Origin: an unicellular cyanobacterium SU3
Lineage (GTDB): Bacteria > Cyanobacteriota > Cyanobacteriia > Cyanobacteriales > Microcystaceae
Assembly (NCBI GenBank): GCA_002172675.1
Contig: NETF01000058.1
Location: forward strand, 17,587 to 81,586
DNA: 64,000 nucleotides
Direction: 5' to 3'
Shown here: piece by piece, positions 27,091-36,429 of the stretch
Layout: each line of letters opens with the position of its first letter
How positions within the stretch are numbered: position 1 is the first letter of the stretch
Position numbers and translations under genes: made by a program
The notes under the pieces: model-generated
Databases searched by the model: none
What the model was told of the DNA's origin: nothing
What the model saw: the letters and a program-made list of their open reading frames with translations, nothing else

Positions 27091-28350
27091 TTAGTTTTCA
27101 AACTCCTTATTTTTACGTTCTAAAAATTTTTTTTTATTGATATAAAAAATCCAAAGAAAAAATGGAAAGCCATGTACAAAATAATGTCCTTCTCGCAATA
27201 ATTTTAATATTATCATTGTCAAAATACTATTACAAATAAGCCAATATAACTTATCATCATACACACCTCTCGAAACAAAGTTTCTTATAAGAAAATAAAG
27301 AATAAAACTAAAACCAATCAATCCGCATTCAGCTATTGTCCTAAGTAACAAAGAGTTAGCATCTGTACTATTAAAATAATTTATTTCTTCTATTTCATAT
27401 ACACCACCTATTGCATATTTTTCAAAACTTATCGGATAAGATCCCAAACCACTACCAAAAACAGGATTCTCAAAAAATGTTTGCAAGGTTACATTAAAAC
27501 TATTGTACATCACAAAAGCTGAAATATTTGTATTTCCGTCTACCTTCCCTTCTACAAAGGTGTAGTATAAGCCATCTAATCTTGATTTAGTAAATTCTGA
27601 ATATTGATAAGACATAAAAATAAAGACCGAAGCTAAGGTTAGCCCATATACTATATAAGTTGGCCTTACTTTTTTTAAAGTAATTAAGAGAATACTTAAG
27701 GCGATTCCTACAAAACCTAATGTAGAGAAAGTCATTAAAAATGTGGAGATTATTAACCACCTAGCTACTTTATTAATATAAATAGGAGTATTCTTATTAA
27801 TTACACCATAAACTGATGTAAAAAAAGCTGGCATCATACTAATACAATAGTGTGAAGGCTCGGGAAGGATAGAATTTATTCTGATTATATTTATTGAGGG
27901 ATAAGTATACAATCTCCAGCTTGGGAAAATCCAAGATAAATTATACGCTTTTTCAGCATTCATATAAAAACCAACAAATTGGATTATCCCAATTATGGCC
28001 ACCAATGTAGCAAGGTTCAAATATATATTGAATAGTTTTAAATAGTCAAATTCATTTAGTTTTAATAAATAGTAGAAAAAAAGTCCAACCAGAAAGATAC
28101 CAACCAATTGTTTTGATAAAGCTCCTATAGAGTTGTCGTTGAAATAAATTTTAAAAATACCAACTACCGTAAAAAAGAAAAGTAAAGCTAAAAATTGTTT
28201 TGGGAATTGTACACCAGTCCAAAAAAATAAAAGAGGCAAAAAAACTATAATTAATAGATAGTAAAAGTATAAATCAAAAAATGGGCTCTCAATTACTAAG
28301 GAAGCTGAAAAAACAACAGAGACACCAAGATAATTTAATATCTGTTTCAT
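27091..28350 (-). CDS. Wzy-like O-antigen polymerase
   Basis: This 419-residue polytopic membrane protein has about 10-12 hydrophobic segments and a periplasmic loop near residues 255-330, with TFFENPVFGSGLGSYPISFE and NYFNSTDANSLLLRTIAECG. GxGxGSYP followed by NSLLLRTIAECGLIG is the usual Wzy/O-antigen-ligase arrangement. It is predicted to polymerise repeat units. The sequence is very AT-rich, as is common for polysaccharide genes. It ends 180 bp before the next gene, so a separate transcript for the downstream part is possible. Confidence 0.78.
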   Translation of the reverse strand: MKQILNYLGVSVVFSASLVIESPFFDLYFYYLLIIVFLPLLFFWTGVQFPKQFLALLFFFTVVGIFKIYFNDNSIGALSKQLVGIFLVGLFFYYLLKLNEFDYLKLFNIYLNLATLVAIIGIIQFVGFYMNAEKAYNLSWIFPSWRLYTYPSINIIRINSILPEPSHYCISMMPAFFTSVYGVINKNTPIYINKVARWLIISTFLMTFSTLGFVGIALSILLITLKKVRPTYIVYGLTLASVFIFMSYQYSEFTKSRLDGLYYTFVEGKVDGNTNISAFVMYNSFNVTLQTFFENPVFGSGLGSYPISFEKYAIGGVYEIEEINYFNSTDANSLLLRTIAECGLIGFSFILYFLIRNFVSRGVYDDKLYWLICNSILTMIILKLLREGHYFVHGFPFFLWIFYINKKKFLERKNKEFEN

Positions 28351-28366
28351 TTGAAGTTATACTAAA

Positions 28367-29155
28367 CTACAACTCTTTTTCTATAAAGAAATTTACAACA
28401 GGTTTAGGAAGTAGATTTTTGGTAAAATTCCTTAACAAACGATTTAATCTCATGAAATTAAAATAAAAAATTTTTGTAATAGACTTATCATATTTTAAAT
28501 GAACTTTCATCGTTTCCCTTATTGAAAGATCCCCAAAATTAACAGATAACCCTTCATGTTTCACAACTGGTATGATAATTTTTGTATTCAAAAATTTAAA
28601 ATCATTATTGAACAAATAGTATATAAAATCATAATCCGCACTCAACCTAAATGAATCATCGAAAATTCTTGCCTTGTGTATGCTTGTTTTTACAAATAAA
28701 CTTTGATGAGAAAACACCATACCCTTAGGAAGTTTATTTATATCTAAAGGATTAACCACCTTTTCAATGCCGCTATCATATACTTTTTTACAACTTCCAT
28801 ACATGGCATCAAAACCATGAGTATCTATCTTACCCAATTCTTCGAGCACTTGGTCATTAAAAAAAAAGTCTCCAGAATTCATAAAATTAATCCACTCGCC
28901 ATTTGCCAGCTTTATCCCTTTATTCATAGCATCATAAATACCTTCATCAGGCTCACTTATAAAAACATCAATCTCATTTTTATATTTATGTATTATTTCT
29001 ACAGTTCCATCATTTGATGCACCATCGATAACAATATATTCAAAATCCTTAAAATTTTGGTTTAGAACACTTTGAATGGTTTTCTCTATACCAACTTTAT
29101 CGTTATAAACAATGGTAACAATTGTATAAATAGGATTAATAGATTTATTTTCCAC
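28367..29155 (-). CDS. Family 2 glycosyltransferase
   Basis: The 262-residue GT-A enzyme is of the WcaA/PGL2-like type. It has TIVTIVYNDKVGIEKTIQS, YIVIDGASNDGTVEII, SEPDEGIYDAMNKGIKLANG, and NSGDFF in the DxD position. This form (family 2 with the DEGIYDAMNKG motif) is common in Bacteroidota surface-polysaccharide loci. It lies 16 bp upstream of the Wzy gene and 47 bp after the next GT2 gene, so the three are one operon. Specificity is unknown. Confidence 0.87.
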   Translation of the reverse strand: MENKSINPIYTIVTIVYNDKVGIEKTIQSVLNQNFKDFEYIVIDGASNDGTVEIIHKYKNEIDVFISEPDEGIYDAMNKGIKLANGEWINFMNSGDFFFNDQVLEELGKIDTHGFDAMYGSCKKVYDSGIEKVVNPLDINKLPKGMVFSHQSLFVKTSIHKARIFDDSFRLSADYDFIYYLFNNDFKFLNTKIIIPVVKHEGLSVNFGDLSIRETMKVHLKYDKSITKIFYFNFMRLNRLLRNFTKNLLPKPVVNFFIEKEL

Positions 29156-29202
29156 TTAATAAAATTGTTGATATGTTGTAGAAAAAATAGGTTTTGTAAA
29201 AA

Positions 29203-30042
29203 CTATAACCAAACTGCTCTATAATAGTCGTACTTATGAAGATGTTTGTTTAATTTTCTTTTAATCCTTGGAGGCATAAACCATATAAAATTATCAATAA
29301 AAATCTGAAGCCAATCCCAAGGATATATCAAAGAGCAAAATGATAACATTTCTTCCTTATAACCTTCTATGTCTTCAGATGCTTGTCCAGGATGAACACA
29401 AAAACCTCCTAAATATGCTTCTACAATATGTAAATGATATTGTTTTGAAAATGAATACCATAAATAATAATCACCTGCCATTTTTAAACTGGCTAAAAAG
29501 TCAAAATCTAATAAGTTATTCAAACCAGAATACCAAAATGTAGATTCTTGTTGAATAAATGGTAAAATGCCATTATAAGCATGTTTTTTTATCAGTCTAC
29601 TTCTATATTTATAAGGTAACTTAAAACTAACGGGATATCCGCTATCTGTATAATAGACTGAATACCCAGTAAGCCAGTTAATGTGGGGATGTGTTTTAGT
29701 AATATCTAATATAATATCAAAAGCAAGAGGATGATAATAATCTCCAGCATTTAAATATGCACACCAACCACCTTTAATTTTTTTTAATCCTTTTGAAAGG
29801 GCATCATACATTCCTTCATCCTTTTCAGAAAAAACCACCAAGTTTTCTGATTGAACATCTGCCAATAATTCAATAGTTTTATCTTTTGATCCCCCATCTA
29901 ATACATAATACTTCAGTTTTACTTTTCCTTCTAACACTGCTTTTTGTTGTAATACTGAATTGACTGTTCTAAGGATATATTTTTCAGCATTATAACAAGG
30001 GGTTAGAATTGTAATCTCATTTATATGATTATTTTTACTCAT
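29203..30042 (-). CDS. Family 2 glycosyltransferase
   Basis: From the ATG at 30042 the product has 279 residues and begins MSKNNHINEITILTPCYNAE. The frame stays open further upstream, but only inside the FkbM gene, so this start, which overlaps that gene by just 8 bp, is preferred. It shows YVLDGGSKDKTIELL, SEKDEGMYDALSKGLKKIKG and LNAGDYYHP, the same WcaA-like GT2 layout as the neighbouring gene. The two are probably ancient duplicates acting at successive steps. The donor sugar is not predictable. Confidence 0.87.
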   Translation of the reverse strand: MSKNNHINEITILTPCYNAEKYILRTVNSVLQQKAVLEGKVKLKYYVLDGGSKDKTIELLADVQSENLVVFSEKDEGMYDALSKGLKKIKGGWCAYLNAGDYYHPLAFDIILDITKTHPHINWLTGYSVYYTDSGYPVSFKLPYKYRSRLIKKHAYNGILPFIQQESTFWYSGLNNLLDFDFLASLKMAGDYYLWYSFSKQYHLHIVEAYLGGFCVHPGQASEDIEGYKEEMLSFCSLIYPWDWLQIFIDNFIWFMPPRIKRKLNKHLHKYDYYRAVWL

Positions 30043-30748
30043 ATTTATTCGTATCGAACTCCTTCCTATCAGATTTAATGAAAAATAAATCAATTTGCCA
30101 AAAAGAATCATCTCTTTCTCTAAATAAAGGTTCTGACATATCAATACATCTAAATCCTTTTTCTTCCATATAGGCAATCATTTCATGAAATCTTAAACTC
30201 TGGTCAGTTAACTTAAAGTTATAAGTTTCAATGACTAGAATATTAGTCTCTTTTAGCGTATTCTCTGCTCCTTCTAAAATTGGCACCTCAAAACCATGTG
30301 TATCTAGCTTTATTAGATAAGGTCCATCAAGTTTTCTTTCTGCAATTAAATTGTCAATTGTATTCACTGGAACAGCTACAGTATTTTTAGAAGGTTCCTT
30401 TATAGCTTTGCCATCATATAAGGTATTGCTTTCAAAATAAATTTCTCCTTCTTCATCGCCAGCAGCAACAAGAGCAAATTGAGTATTCTTATGCTTTCTT
30501 GTGAAATTGATTAAATCCACCTCATGTTGCTTCAATGCCTCTATCATGAGATATTTACTTTTAGGAAAATATGGAAATGCCGTTTTAGACCAACTTCCAT
30601 CAGATGCTCCAACATCAATTATTGTATTAACTTTAATACCTCTACCTAAAATTCTCTCAAATGCAGATTCTGTAGAAAGTGATGCAAAAACAAACTTTTT
30701 GCTTAATCCTGTTTTTAGGATAAAATTCTTGGCTAATTTTAATAGCAA
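30035..30748 (-). CDS. FkbM-family methyltransferase
   Basis: The 237-residue S-adenosylmethionine-dependent enzyme shows the FkbM motifs: IIDVGASDGSWSKTAFPYFP for SAM binding, YLMIEALKQHE, and LIKLDTHGFEVPILEGAENT. Members of this family O-methylate sugars or small molecules, and in polysaccharide loci they usually cap or decorate a glycan. It is translationally coupled to the downstream GT2 gene by an 8-bp overlap. It is the first gene of the minus-strand set downstream of the inserted plus-strand beta-helix gene. Confidence 0.87.
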   Translation of the reverse strand: MLLKLAKNFILKTGLSKKFVFASLSTESAFERILGRGIKVNTIIDVGASDGSWSKTAFPYFPKSKYLMIEALKQHEVDLINFTRKHKNTQFALVAAGDEEGEIYFESNTLYDGKAIKEPSKNTVAVPVNTIDNLIAERKLDGPYLIKLDTHGFEVPILEGAENTLKETNILVIETYNFKLTDQSLRFHEMIAYMEEKGFRCIDMSEPLFRERDDSFWQIDLFFIKSDRKEFDTNKYE

Positions 30749-30961
30749 ATCAATATAGTGTTAAGTTAAAAAAATGCAAATGTAATGTAAACAGTCATTA
30801 CATTATCAAAGTTAATACAAATTATAACTAGTGTCAGCCCTACTAACATACAATAATTACCAACATATTTTTAAATAAAGATAATTTTGTAGTTTTCTGT
30901 AACTATCTACAAGCTTTAAAAGTAATTCTTCGTTCTAATTTTTTATTTTTTAGCCTATAAA

Positions 30962-33004
30962 ATGAGTCACATTAGACACTTAGTTTTAACAAGTTGCTTA
31001 CAATTCCTATTTCTCACTTCAAGTTTTTCTCAGCAATCAATTTACGTATCTTCTATTGCAGAAGGTAACGAACAAGATGGCTCCTTTGAAAAGCCTTATA
31101 TAACTATAGATCAAGCATTACAAAAAGTATCTATTTTAAACAAAGAACTATCTAGTGATATTTCTATATTAATCAGAGGAGGAACTTACTATTTAGATAG
31201 TACATTAACTATAACACCTAGCATTTTTTCATCAGAAAAATATACGTTAAGCATCTCAGCTTATAACGATGAAGAGGTGATCATTTCGGGAGCCAAACCA
31301 ATTACAAACTGGATAGAACACTCTGAAAATATTTACAAAGCCGATGTAGGAGACCATTATTTCAGAGATTTATATCTACAAGACAGAAGAGCAACTAGAG
31401 CTAGACACCCAAACAAATGTGAGTATTTGAGAATTGAAGATTGGGTTGATACTTTTAGTCTCATACAAACTCCTAAAAAGGACCTTGACATTATTACAGA
31501 TATCAATAGTAATAACCCGCCTGAAATGCACATTAAAAAGCATTGGGCTTTGCAAATCATGAGACTAAAAGGTATTTTCAAAAGAGCTAATGGCGATTTA
31601 ATTGATTTTCTGGACCCCGAGAAAGGCGTAATTTTCGGCCGCGAAAACCCTCAAAGATCAAATGGGCAATTCTACCATTTGGAAAATCACATCAACTTTT
31701 TAGATGAAGAAGAAGAATGGTTTCTAGATAGTGAAGAGGGCATTCTTTATTTCTATGCTGATGATGCATCTTTTTTTGAAGAAAACACCGTATTAGCCCC
31801 TCTACTTGAAAACCTATTATTGGTTGAAGGGATTGGTCTTAAAAAGGTCAATAATGTGTCGGTAAAAGGTATCACATTTAAGCACAATACATGGCGACTA
31901 CCTAGAGAAATAGGATTCGCAGCTGGGCAAGCAAGTTACCTATATCAATATGTAAGAGAACAACCCTATAAATCCGCAGTGCTTTTCGAAGACGCCGATT
32001 ACATAGAAGTTTCCCAAAATAAATTTGAGCAACTTGGCACACCTGCTATTATGTTTCACCACGGTGTAAAGGAATCTGTTATAGAAGGCAATCTTTTAGA
32101 TGATGTAGGTGGAAATGGAATTGTAGTTGATTGGGCTATTGATACCTTAACAGGCCCTTCTAGAAAGTCAAAGAATATTAAAATAAATAATAATTACATT
32201 ACCAATGTAGGCAGTGTCTACTTCGGTAGTGTAGGTATATTTCTAGGTTTTACAGATTCTGTAACCGTAGAACATAATTACTTGAAAAATCTACCTTACA
32301 CTGGTATAAGCCTTGGATGGCACGGCAAAGGTGAAAATCAAATTAGTGGCAATATCATCAGACATAATCTTTTGGATAATGTTATGAATATGTTAGAAGA
32401 TGGTGGAGCTATATACACTCTTGAACCCCAGGTAAATACCTTAGTTTACAATAATGTGATTAAAAACGTAACAAGGTCTCCATGGAATTTAGGCAATGAA
32501 GAAAACTGGCCTGTAGCTGGCATCTATTTAGATAATTTCTCTAATAACATTAATGTATTTGAAAACTTAATATTTAATGCATTCATACCTTACAGGGTAT
32601 CAAGTATTGCTGGATCAGGTAACCAAGTTTCCAACCACCTTGCTGATTTAAACTATACTATTGAAAAAGCGGGTATCACCGAAGAGTTTTTAGATATTGT
32701 AGTAGACATGCCCTATTTAAACTGTGCAGATAGAAACATTCAGAACCAAGTCCAAGAACTAACCGTTTATCCTAACCCTGCACAATCAGAAGTAAATGTA
32801 ATTTACAGATCTTTTGAAAGTAGCGACTTCAATTATTCGATTATAGATTTAAATGGGAAAGAGTTATTAACCGGAAAAACCACACAAAACTCTATTAATA
32901 AATTATCGGTTCAGGTAAGCAACTTAGCCGCTGGATTTTATGTACTTTACCTTTCTGATGGTGATAGAAATATGATTGGTCGTTCTGTTTTTATAAAGGA
33001 TTAG
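30962..33004 (+). CDS. Secreted right-handed beta-helix protein with T9SS sorting domain
   Basis: The 680-residue protein has a signal peptide (about 1-23, ending SFSQ). Its N-terminal part is IYVSSIAEGNEQDGSFEKPY, the usual opening of pectate-lyase-like proteins. A parallel beta-helix follows from about residue 280 to 560 (repeats such as IEGNLLDDVGGNGIVV and ITNVGSVYFGSVGIFLG). The last 75 residues are a type A T9SS C-terminal domain (LTVYPNPAQSEVNVIY ... GFYVLYLSDGD). It is therefore exported through T9SS to the surface or medium. A polysaccharide-binding, lyase or epimerase role is plausible. It is the only plus-strand gene in the polysaccharide locus and overlaps the convergent GT4 gene by 4 bp. 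Confidence 0.85.
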   Translation: MSHIRHLVLTSCLQFLFLTSSFSQQSIYVSSIAEGNEQDGSFEKPYITIDQALQKVSILNKELSSDISILIRGGTYYLDSTLTITPSIFSSEKYTLSISAYNDEEVIISGAKPITNWIEHSENIYKADVGDHYFRDLYLQDRRATRARHPNKCEYLRIEDWVDTFSLIQTPKKDLDIITDINSNNPPEMHIKKHWALQIMRLKGIFKRANGDLIDFLDPEKGVIFGRENPQRSNGQFYHLENHINFLDEEEEWFLDSEEGILYFYADDASFFEENTVLAPLLENLLLVEGIGLKKVNNVSVKGITFKHNTWRLPREIGFAAGQASYLYQYVREQPYKSAVLFEDADYIEVSQNKFEQLGTPAIMFHHGVKESVIEGNLLDDVGGNGIVVDWAIDTLTGPSRKSKNIKINNNYITNVGSVYFGSVGIFLGFTDSVTVEHNYLKNLPYTGISLGWHGKGENQISGNIIRHNLLDNVMNMLEDGGAIYTLEPQVNTLVYNNVIKNVTRSPWNLGNEENWPVAGIYLDNFSNNINVFENLIFNAFIPYRVSSIAGSGNQVSNHLADLNYTIEKAGITEEFLDIVVDMPYLNCADRNIQNQVQELTVYPNPAQSEVNVIYRSFESSDFNYSIIDLNGKELLTGKTTQNSINKLSVQVSNLAAGFYVLYLSDGDRNMIGRSVFIKD

Positions 33005-34137
33005 CTATTTGTCGGATATACATCTTGAATTTCATTAAATACAGCATTCACATACTCGTCTCTTGTAAATCGCTTGCTATCAACTAATGCTTGAGTACTT
33101 AATTGAGTATACTTTTGGGGATTATTTGCCGTAGATTTCATTAATTCAGATAGTGAATGATGATCTTCAAATTCATGATATAAATAGCCATTCAGTCCAT
33201 CTTTGACTATCTCGCCTGTAGCTCCACCAGCAAAGCCAATCACAGGTATACCATGGGCAAGTGCCTCTACGGTAACCCTACCCATACCTTCTGAATAAGA
33301 GCACATTAAAAAAATATCGGTCTCATTGTAAACTTTTTTAACATCTGAAACAAAACCTGTAAAAGTTACTACACTTTCCAGACCTTGCTCATTCACTACT
33401 TGTTTTAACTGATTTAGATAATTTAAATCGCCATCACCTGCTACAATCAATCGCGCATTTTTATTGGTTTTATAAAAGTTAGCGAAAGCGTTTATAGCAA
33501 CCATCTGTCCTTTGGTTGGCATCAGTTGACCTATAATTGAAAACACAATCGAATCTTTCTCTTTATTCAATTGCCGGGGTTGAGAGGGTATATCCTTTAC
33601 ATCGACAATGCCATTATATACCACTACATTTTCGTGTCCATCCAATACTTCATTTCCTATGGCTTTAGAAATGGCTATTAGTTTATCGGATTTGCCAAAA
33701 AGTATATTCCTAATAAATTTTGGCAATACGTATTTTACCTTATAATCTTTCCACCCAAACTCTCTAATGTGCCAAACATGGGGCTTACCTAAGCACAATG
33801 AAAGTAGTATACCTGTCTCAAATATTGAAGAATTGGAATAGATAACATCAGGTTTTAATTTATTGACCCAATACAGTAAATAAGGGAACTTTAAAATATC
33901 TCTTACTAGTCGAAATGGCACATACAACCATTCTTTTAGACCAACCACAATCCAAGGGAATGATTTTACCACTTTTACATCTAGATTTTGCTGCTTAAAG
34001 AAGTCAATGGCCTCGCCTTCTTCGAAGCTCAAAATATGAGGCTCAATCCCTTTGTTTTGAAGACCCTTGACTAAGGTTAACAAAGAACGATTTGCCCCAT
34101 ATAGGCGTCCGTAGTGAGTAATAAATAATACTTTCAA
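33001..34137 (-). CDS. Family 4 glycosyltransferase
   Basis: This 378-residue GT-B enzyme begins KVLFITHYGRLYGANRSLLT, a frequent start for GT4 proteins. It has a C-terminal donor domain with FSIIGQLMPTKGQMVAINAF, RLIVAGDGDLNYL and MCSYSEGMGRVTVEALAHGI, including the E-x7-E motif. It is expected to add a sugar to the lipid-linked repeat unit in the cytoplasm. It lies 55 bp downstream of the pyruvyl-transferase gene, and its stop codon abuts the convergent beta-helix gene. Confidence 0.9.
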   Translation of the reverse strand: MKVLFITHYGRLYGANRSLLTLVKGLQNKGIEPHILSFEEGEAIDFFKQQNLDVKVVKSFPWIVVGLKEWLYVPFRLVRDILKFPYLLYWVNKLKPDVIYSNSSIFETGILLSLCLGKPHVWHIREFGWKDYKVKYVLPKFIRNILFGKSDKLIAISKAIGNEVLDGHENVVVYNGIVDVKDIPSQPRQLNKEKDSIVFSIIGQLMPTKGQMVAINAFANFYKTNKNARLIVAGDGDLNYLNQLKQVVNEQGLESVVTFTGFVSDVKKVYNETDIFLMCSYSEGMGRVTVEALAHGIPVIGFAGGATGEIVKDGLNGYLYHEFEDHHSLSELMKSTANNPQKYTQLSTQALVDSKRFTRDEYVNAVFNEIQDVYPTNS

Positions 34138-34191
34138 AAAATGAAGGAAATTTTAAACCACGCTTTAAAGACTAAAAGGAATATGTAACAG

Positions 34192-35349
34192 CTATCCAAT
34201 TACAGATTGAATTTCTGCCCACATGTCACGATTCTTCTCCTTAATTTCTTCATTTTTATTATTCAAATCCAATCTAATCTTTTGGTTTTTCTTTTGGTCT
34301 ACTAATGATTTTGTTTTTTCTATTATCTGAGCTTCATCTGGTTTATCAAAAACATAACCTTCCATTCCATACTCTTCAAATAACATTTGATACTTATGCG
34401 ACCAACCCATTGCTAAGGAGGGTACATTACAAGATAATGCAGAAGCAAGCGAGTGAAACCTAGAACCAATTAAAAATTGGCTATTCGCAATTACCTTTTT
34501 TATTTCCAATGGATCGGCAATTTCTAGTAATTCGCAATGCTCAGCATCTACTTTTTCATGTAAAGCTTTGGCAATTTTGCCATCGCCACTGGTAGTATCG
34601 TGAACCATTAAAAACACTTTTAAATCAGGTTTTTGTATATTCTTTATAATATTTTGAAGCAGATTAGAATAGGTATCTTGCCAAGCAACATCTCCTTTAT
34701 CAAGCATTCTTTCGTTGGGTACTATGCAACAATACTTATCTGTAATATTACTAGTATCTATTTCATCTTTAAAGCTAAGTGTAATATCTGGTGCTTGTTT
34801 TATTTTATCTTTACTATTTCCGCTAAGCGTTTCTAGGTAAGATTTAGATATTCGATCCCTAGCATACACTAGATTTGCATTTTCAAGCATTTTTTTAACC
34901 TCTGTAGCCATACCTTCCTTTTCAAAAGGACCAAAAGCTTGTGGTAATACAATGTATTTTACTTTTTTTTCAAATACCACATTTAGGAGATAATTGAGAT
35001 TAATTAAGGGATTGATTCCCCATAAATCACCATAAGCAAAACCTGCAATATCTATAATTACATCTATCTCTTTTAAAGATACTTCGCCTTTAGGAAACCC
35101 TTTATAAAGATTTACTAATGGGCTGTATTTTAGGTATTTTTTAAGTTGTTTATGATCATAACCCACATGTAATAATGGACTTTTTAGCAGTTTTACACCC
35201 TCTTGCTTTAAGACTTCTGGAAGTTCCAGATAGTTGCTCATAACAATTTCACTATCTTTAAACAACTCCTTTAGTTTTTTACAAACCGTAACCACCATTA
35301 AATAGGCTCCCTTATTATGAAACTGCCCTCCGATTATTAGTATCTTCAT
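34192..35349 (-). CDS. Polysaccharide pyruvyl transferase family protein
   Basis: The 385-residue protein belongs to the CsaB/WcaK/EpsO pyruvyl transferase family, which moves pyruvate from phosphoenolpyruvate onto sugar hydroxyls to form acidic ketals. The N-terminus IIGGQFHNKGAYLMVVTVCK is the family opening (usually GGxxxxNxGD). The C-terminal SQFLIGSRFHSLASALSCNVP holds the conserved SRFHS/H motif. It would give the surface polymer negative charge. It lies 12 bp from the nitroreductase-like gene, which points to a joint role. Confidence 0.88.
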   Translation of the reverse strand: MKILIIGGQFHNKGAYLMVVTVCKKLKELFKDSEIVMSNYLELPEVLKQEGVKLLKSPLLHVGYDHKQLKKYLKYSPLVNLYKGFPKGEVSLKEIDVIIDIAGFAYGDLWGINPLINLNYLLNVVFEKKVKYIVLPQAFGPFEKEGMATEVKKMLENANLVYARDRISKSYLETLSGNSKDKIKQAPDITLSFKDEIDTSNITDKYCCIVPNERMLDKGDVAWQDTYSNLLQNIIKNIQKPDLKVFLMVHDTTSGDGKIAKALHEKVDAEHCELLEIADPLEIKKVIANSQFLIGSRFHSLASALSCNVPSLAMGWSHKYQMLFEEYGMEGYVFDKPDEAQIIEKTKSLVDQKKNQKIRLDLNNKNEEIKEKNRDMWAEIQSVIG

Positions 35350-35361
35350 TTTATAGATTTT

Positions 35362-36396
35362 TTACTTTAAAATAGCATTCACTTTCACCACTTCGTCCGC
35401 CGGCCTTTTTTGAGAATAGGGTATTTTTCCTGTTGCTTCAGGATAGCCAAGGCCAATCATCATAATCACAAACTCGTGTTCTTTTAAGTCTAGAATTTTT
35501 CTGATTTTTTTCTCTCTATCTGGCAGATTAGGCCAATTAATACAAACACTGGCAAGTCCTAGGGTTTCTAAGGCATATAAAAAAGACATGGCAGAGAGCG
35601 AGGCATCTATAATAGGTGCATTGATATCTCTTTCATCAAAATAGCCATTGTAATTACCGACCATCACCACAACAGCCGGTATTTGATACCCAGCCACCCC
35701 ACCAGGCACCTGAGACAGTTTGTCAACTACTTTTTGCTCATTGTAAAAGTAATAATGGAAGGATTGTCGATTACAAGCACTTGGCGAGAGTTTTGCAATT
35801 TCATAAGCTTTCTTAATCACATCTTCGTCCACCTTTACATCTTTATAGTGCCTAACACTTCTTCTTCTAATTGAAAGCTCCATTAACTGCTCATAGGTGA
35901 TATCAGAGCTAGGTCTCAACGCCTCATCATAAGGTATCTCGTTTTTAGGGAATCCATTGTTGCGGGTAGTACCTTCAAATGATTCAAAGGCTCTAGTAAT
36001 GGTATTCGTATGATTTACTTTACTAAAATATTCGTTTAACACCGATTTACCCCATCCAATACTTCCCTTATCAAAAGCCTTTGATTTTTCCCCTTCTACT
36101 AAATAATTTACGGTTTCGCCAATGTAATCTTCTGCAAATACAGGCTTTAAAGTAGCATAAGATAGCCCTTTTTCGAGCCTATGTATATTTCTTCGAAAAT
36201 TGTAAAGATTATATTTTTCTTTTCTATTCTTTTCGGTTCCCTTGTAAAGTGCTTTTATCTTGAATCTTAGTTTAAAAAAAGTTTGTATTAACCAATAAAA
36301 ATATCCTAGTCCTATTAGTCTAAAAAATCGATAACTGATTTTATTAACTAAAGCAATTGCTTTGAAAAAAGCACGGCTGAAAAATTTCATATTCAT
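35362..36396 (-). CDS. Nitroreductase-family protein with N-terminal extension
   Basis: Residues about 165-344 are a nitroreductase/FMN-reductase domain: RRRSVRHYKDVKVDEDVI at the start, AKLSPSACNRQSFHYYF in the FMN phosphate region, and LGLASVCINWPNLPDREKKI. The first 160 residues form an extension with a hydrophobic stretch and basic segments, not part of the core fold. Proteins of this form are often found beside polysaccharide pyruvyl transferases, where an F420- or FMN-linked redox role is suspected. Spacing (12 bp) and order indicate co-transcription. The substrate is unknown. Confidence 0.8.
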   Translation of the reverse strand: MNMKFFSRAFFKAIALVNKISYRFFRLIGLGYFYWLIQTFFKLRFKIKALYKGTEKNRKEKYNLYNFRRNIHRLEKGLSYATLKPVFAEDYIGETVNYLVEGEKSKAFDKGSIGWGKSVLNEYFSKVNHTNTITRAFESFEGTTRNNGFPKNEIPYDEALRPSSDITYEQLMELSIRRRSVRHYKDVKVDEDVIKKAYEIAKLSPSACNRQSFHYYFYNEQKVVDKLSQVPGGVAGYQIPAVVVMVGNYNGYFDERDINAPIIDASLSAMSFLYALETLGLASVCINWPNLPDREKKIRKILDLKEHEFVIMMIGLGYPEATGKIPYSQKRPADEVVKVNAILK

Positions 36397-36429
36397 GGAA
36401 TATTAGTTTAAAAAATGCTAGCTTAAGTC

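Noticed and set aside
30043..30177. Longer N-terminus for the GT2 protein encoded at 29203-30042
   Set aside because: The extra 45 codons would lie inside the FkbM gene and precede the normal family start; the short overlap at 30042 is more plausible.
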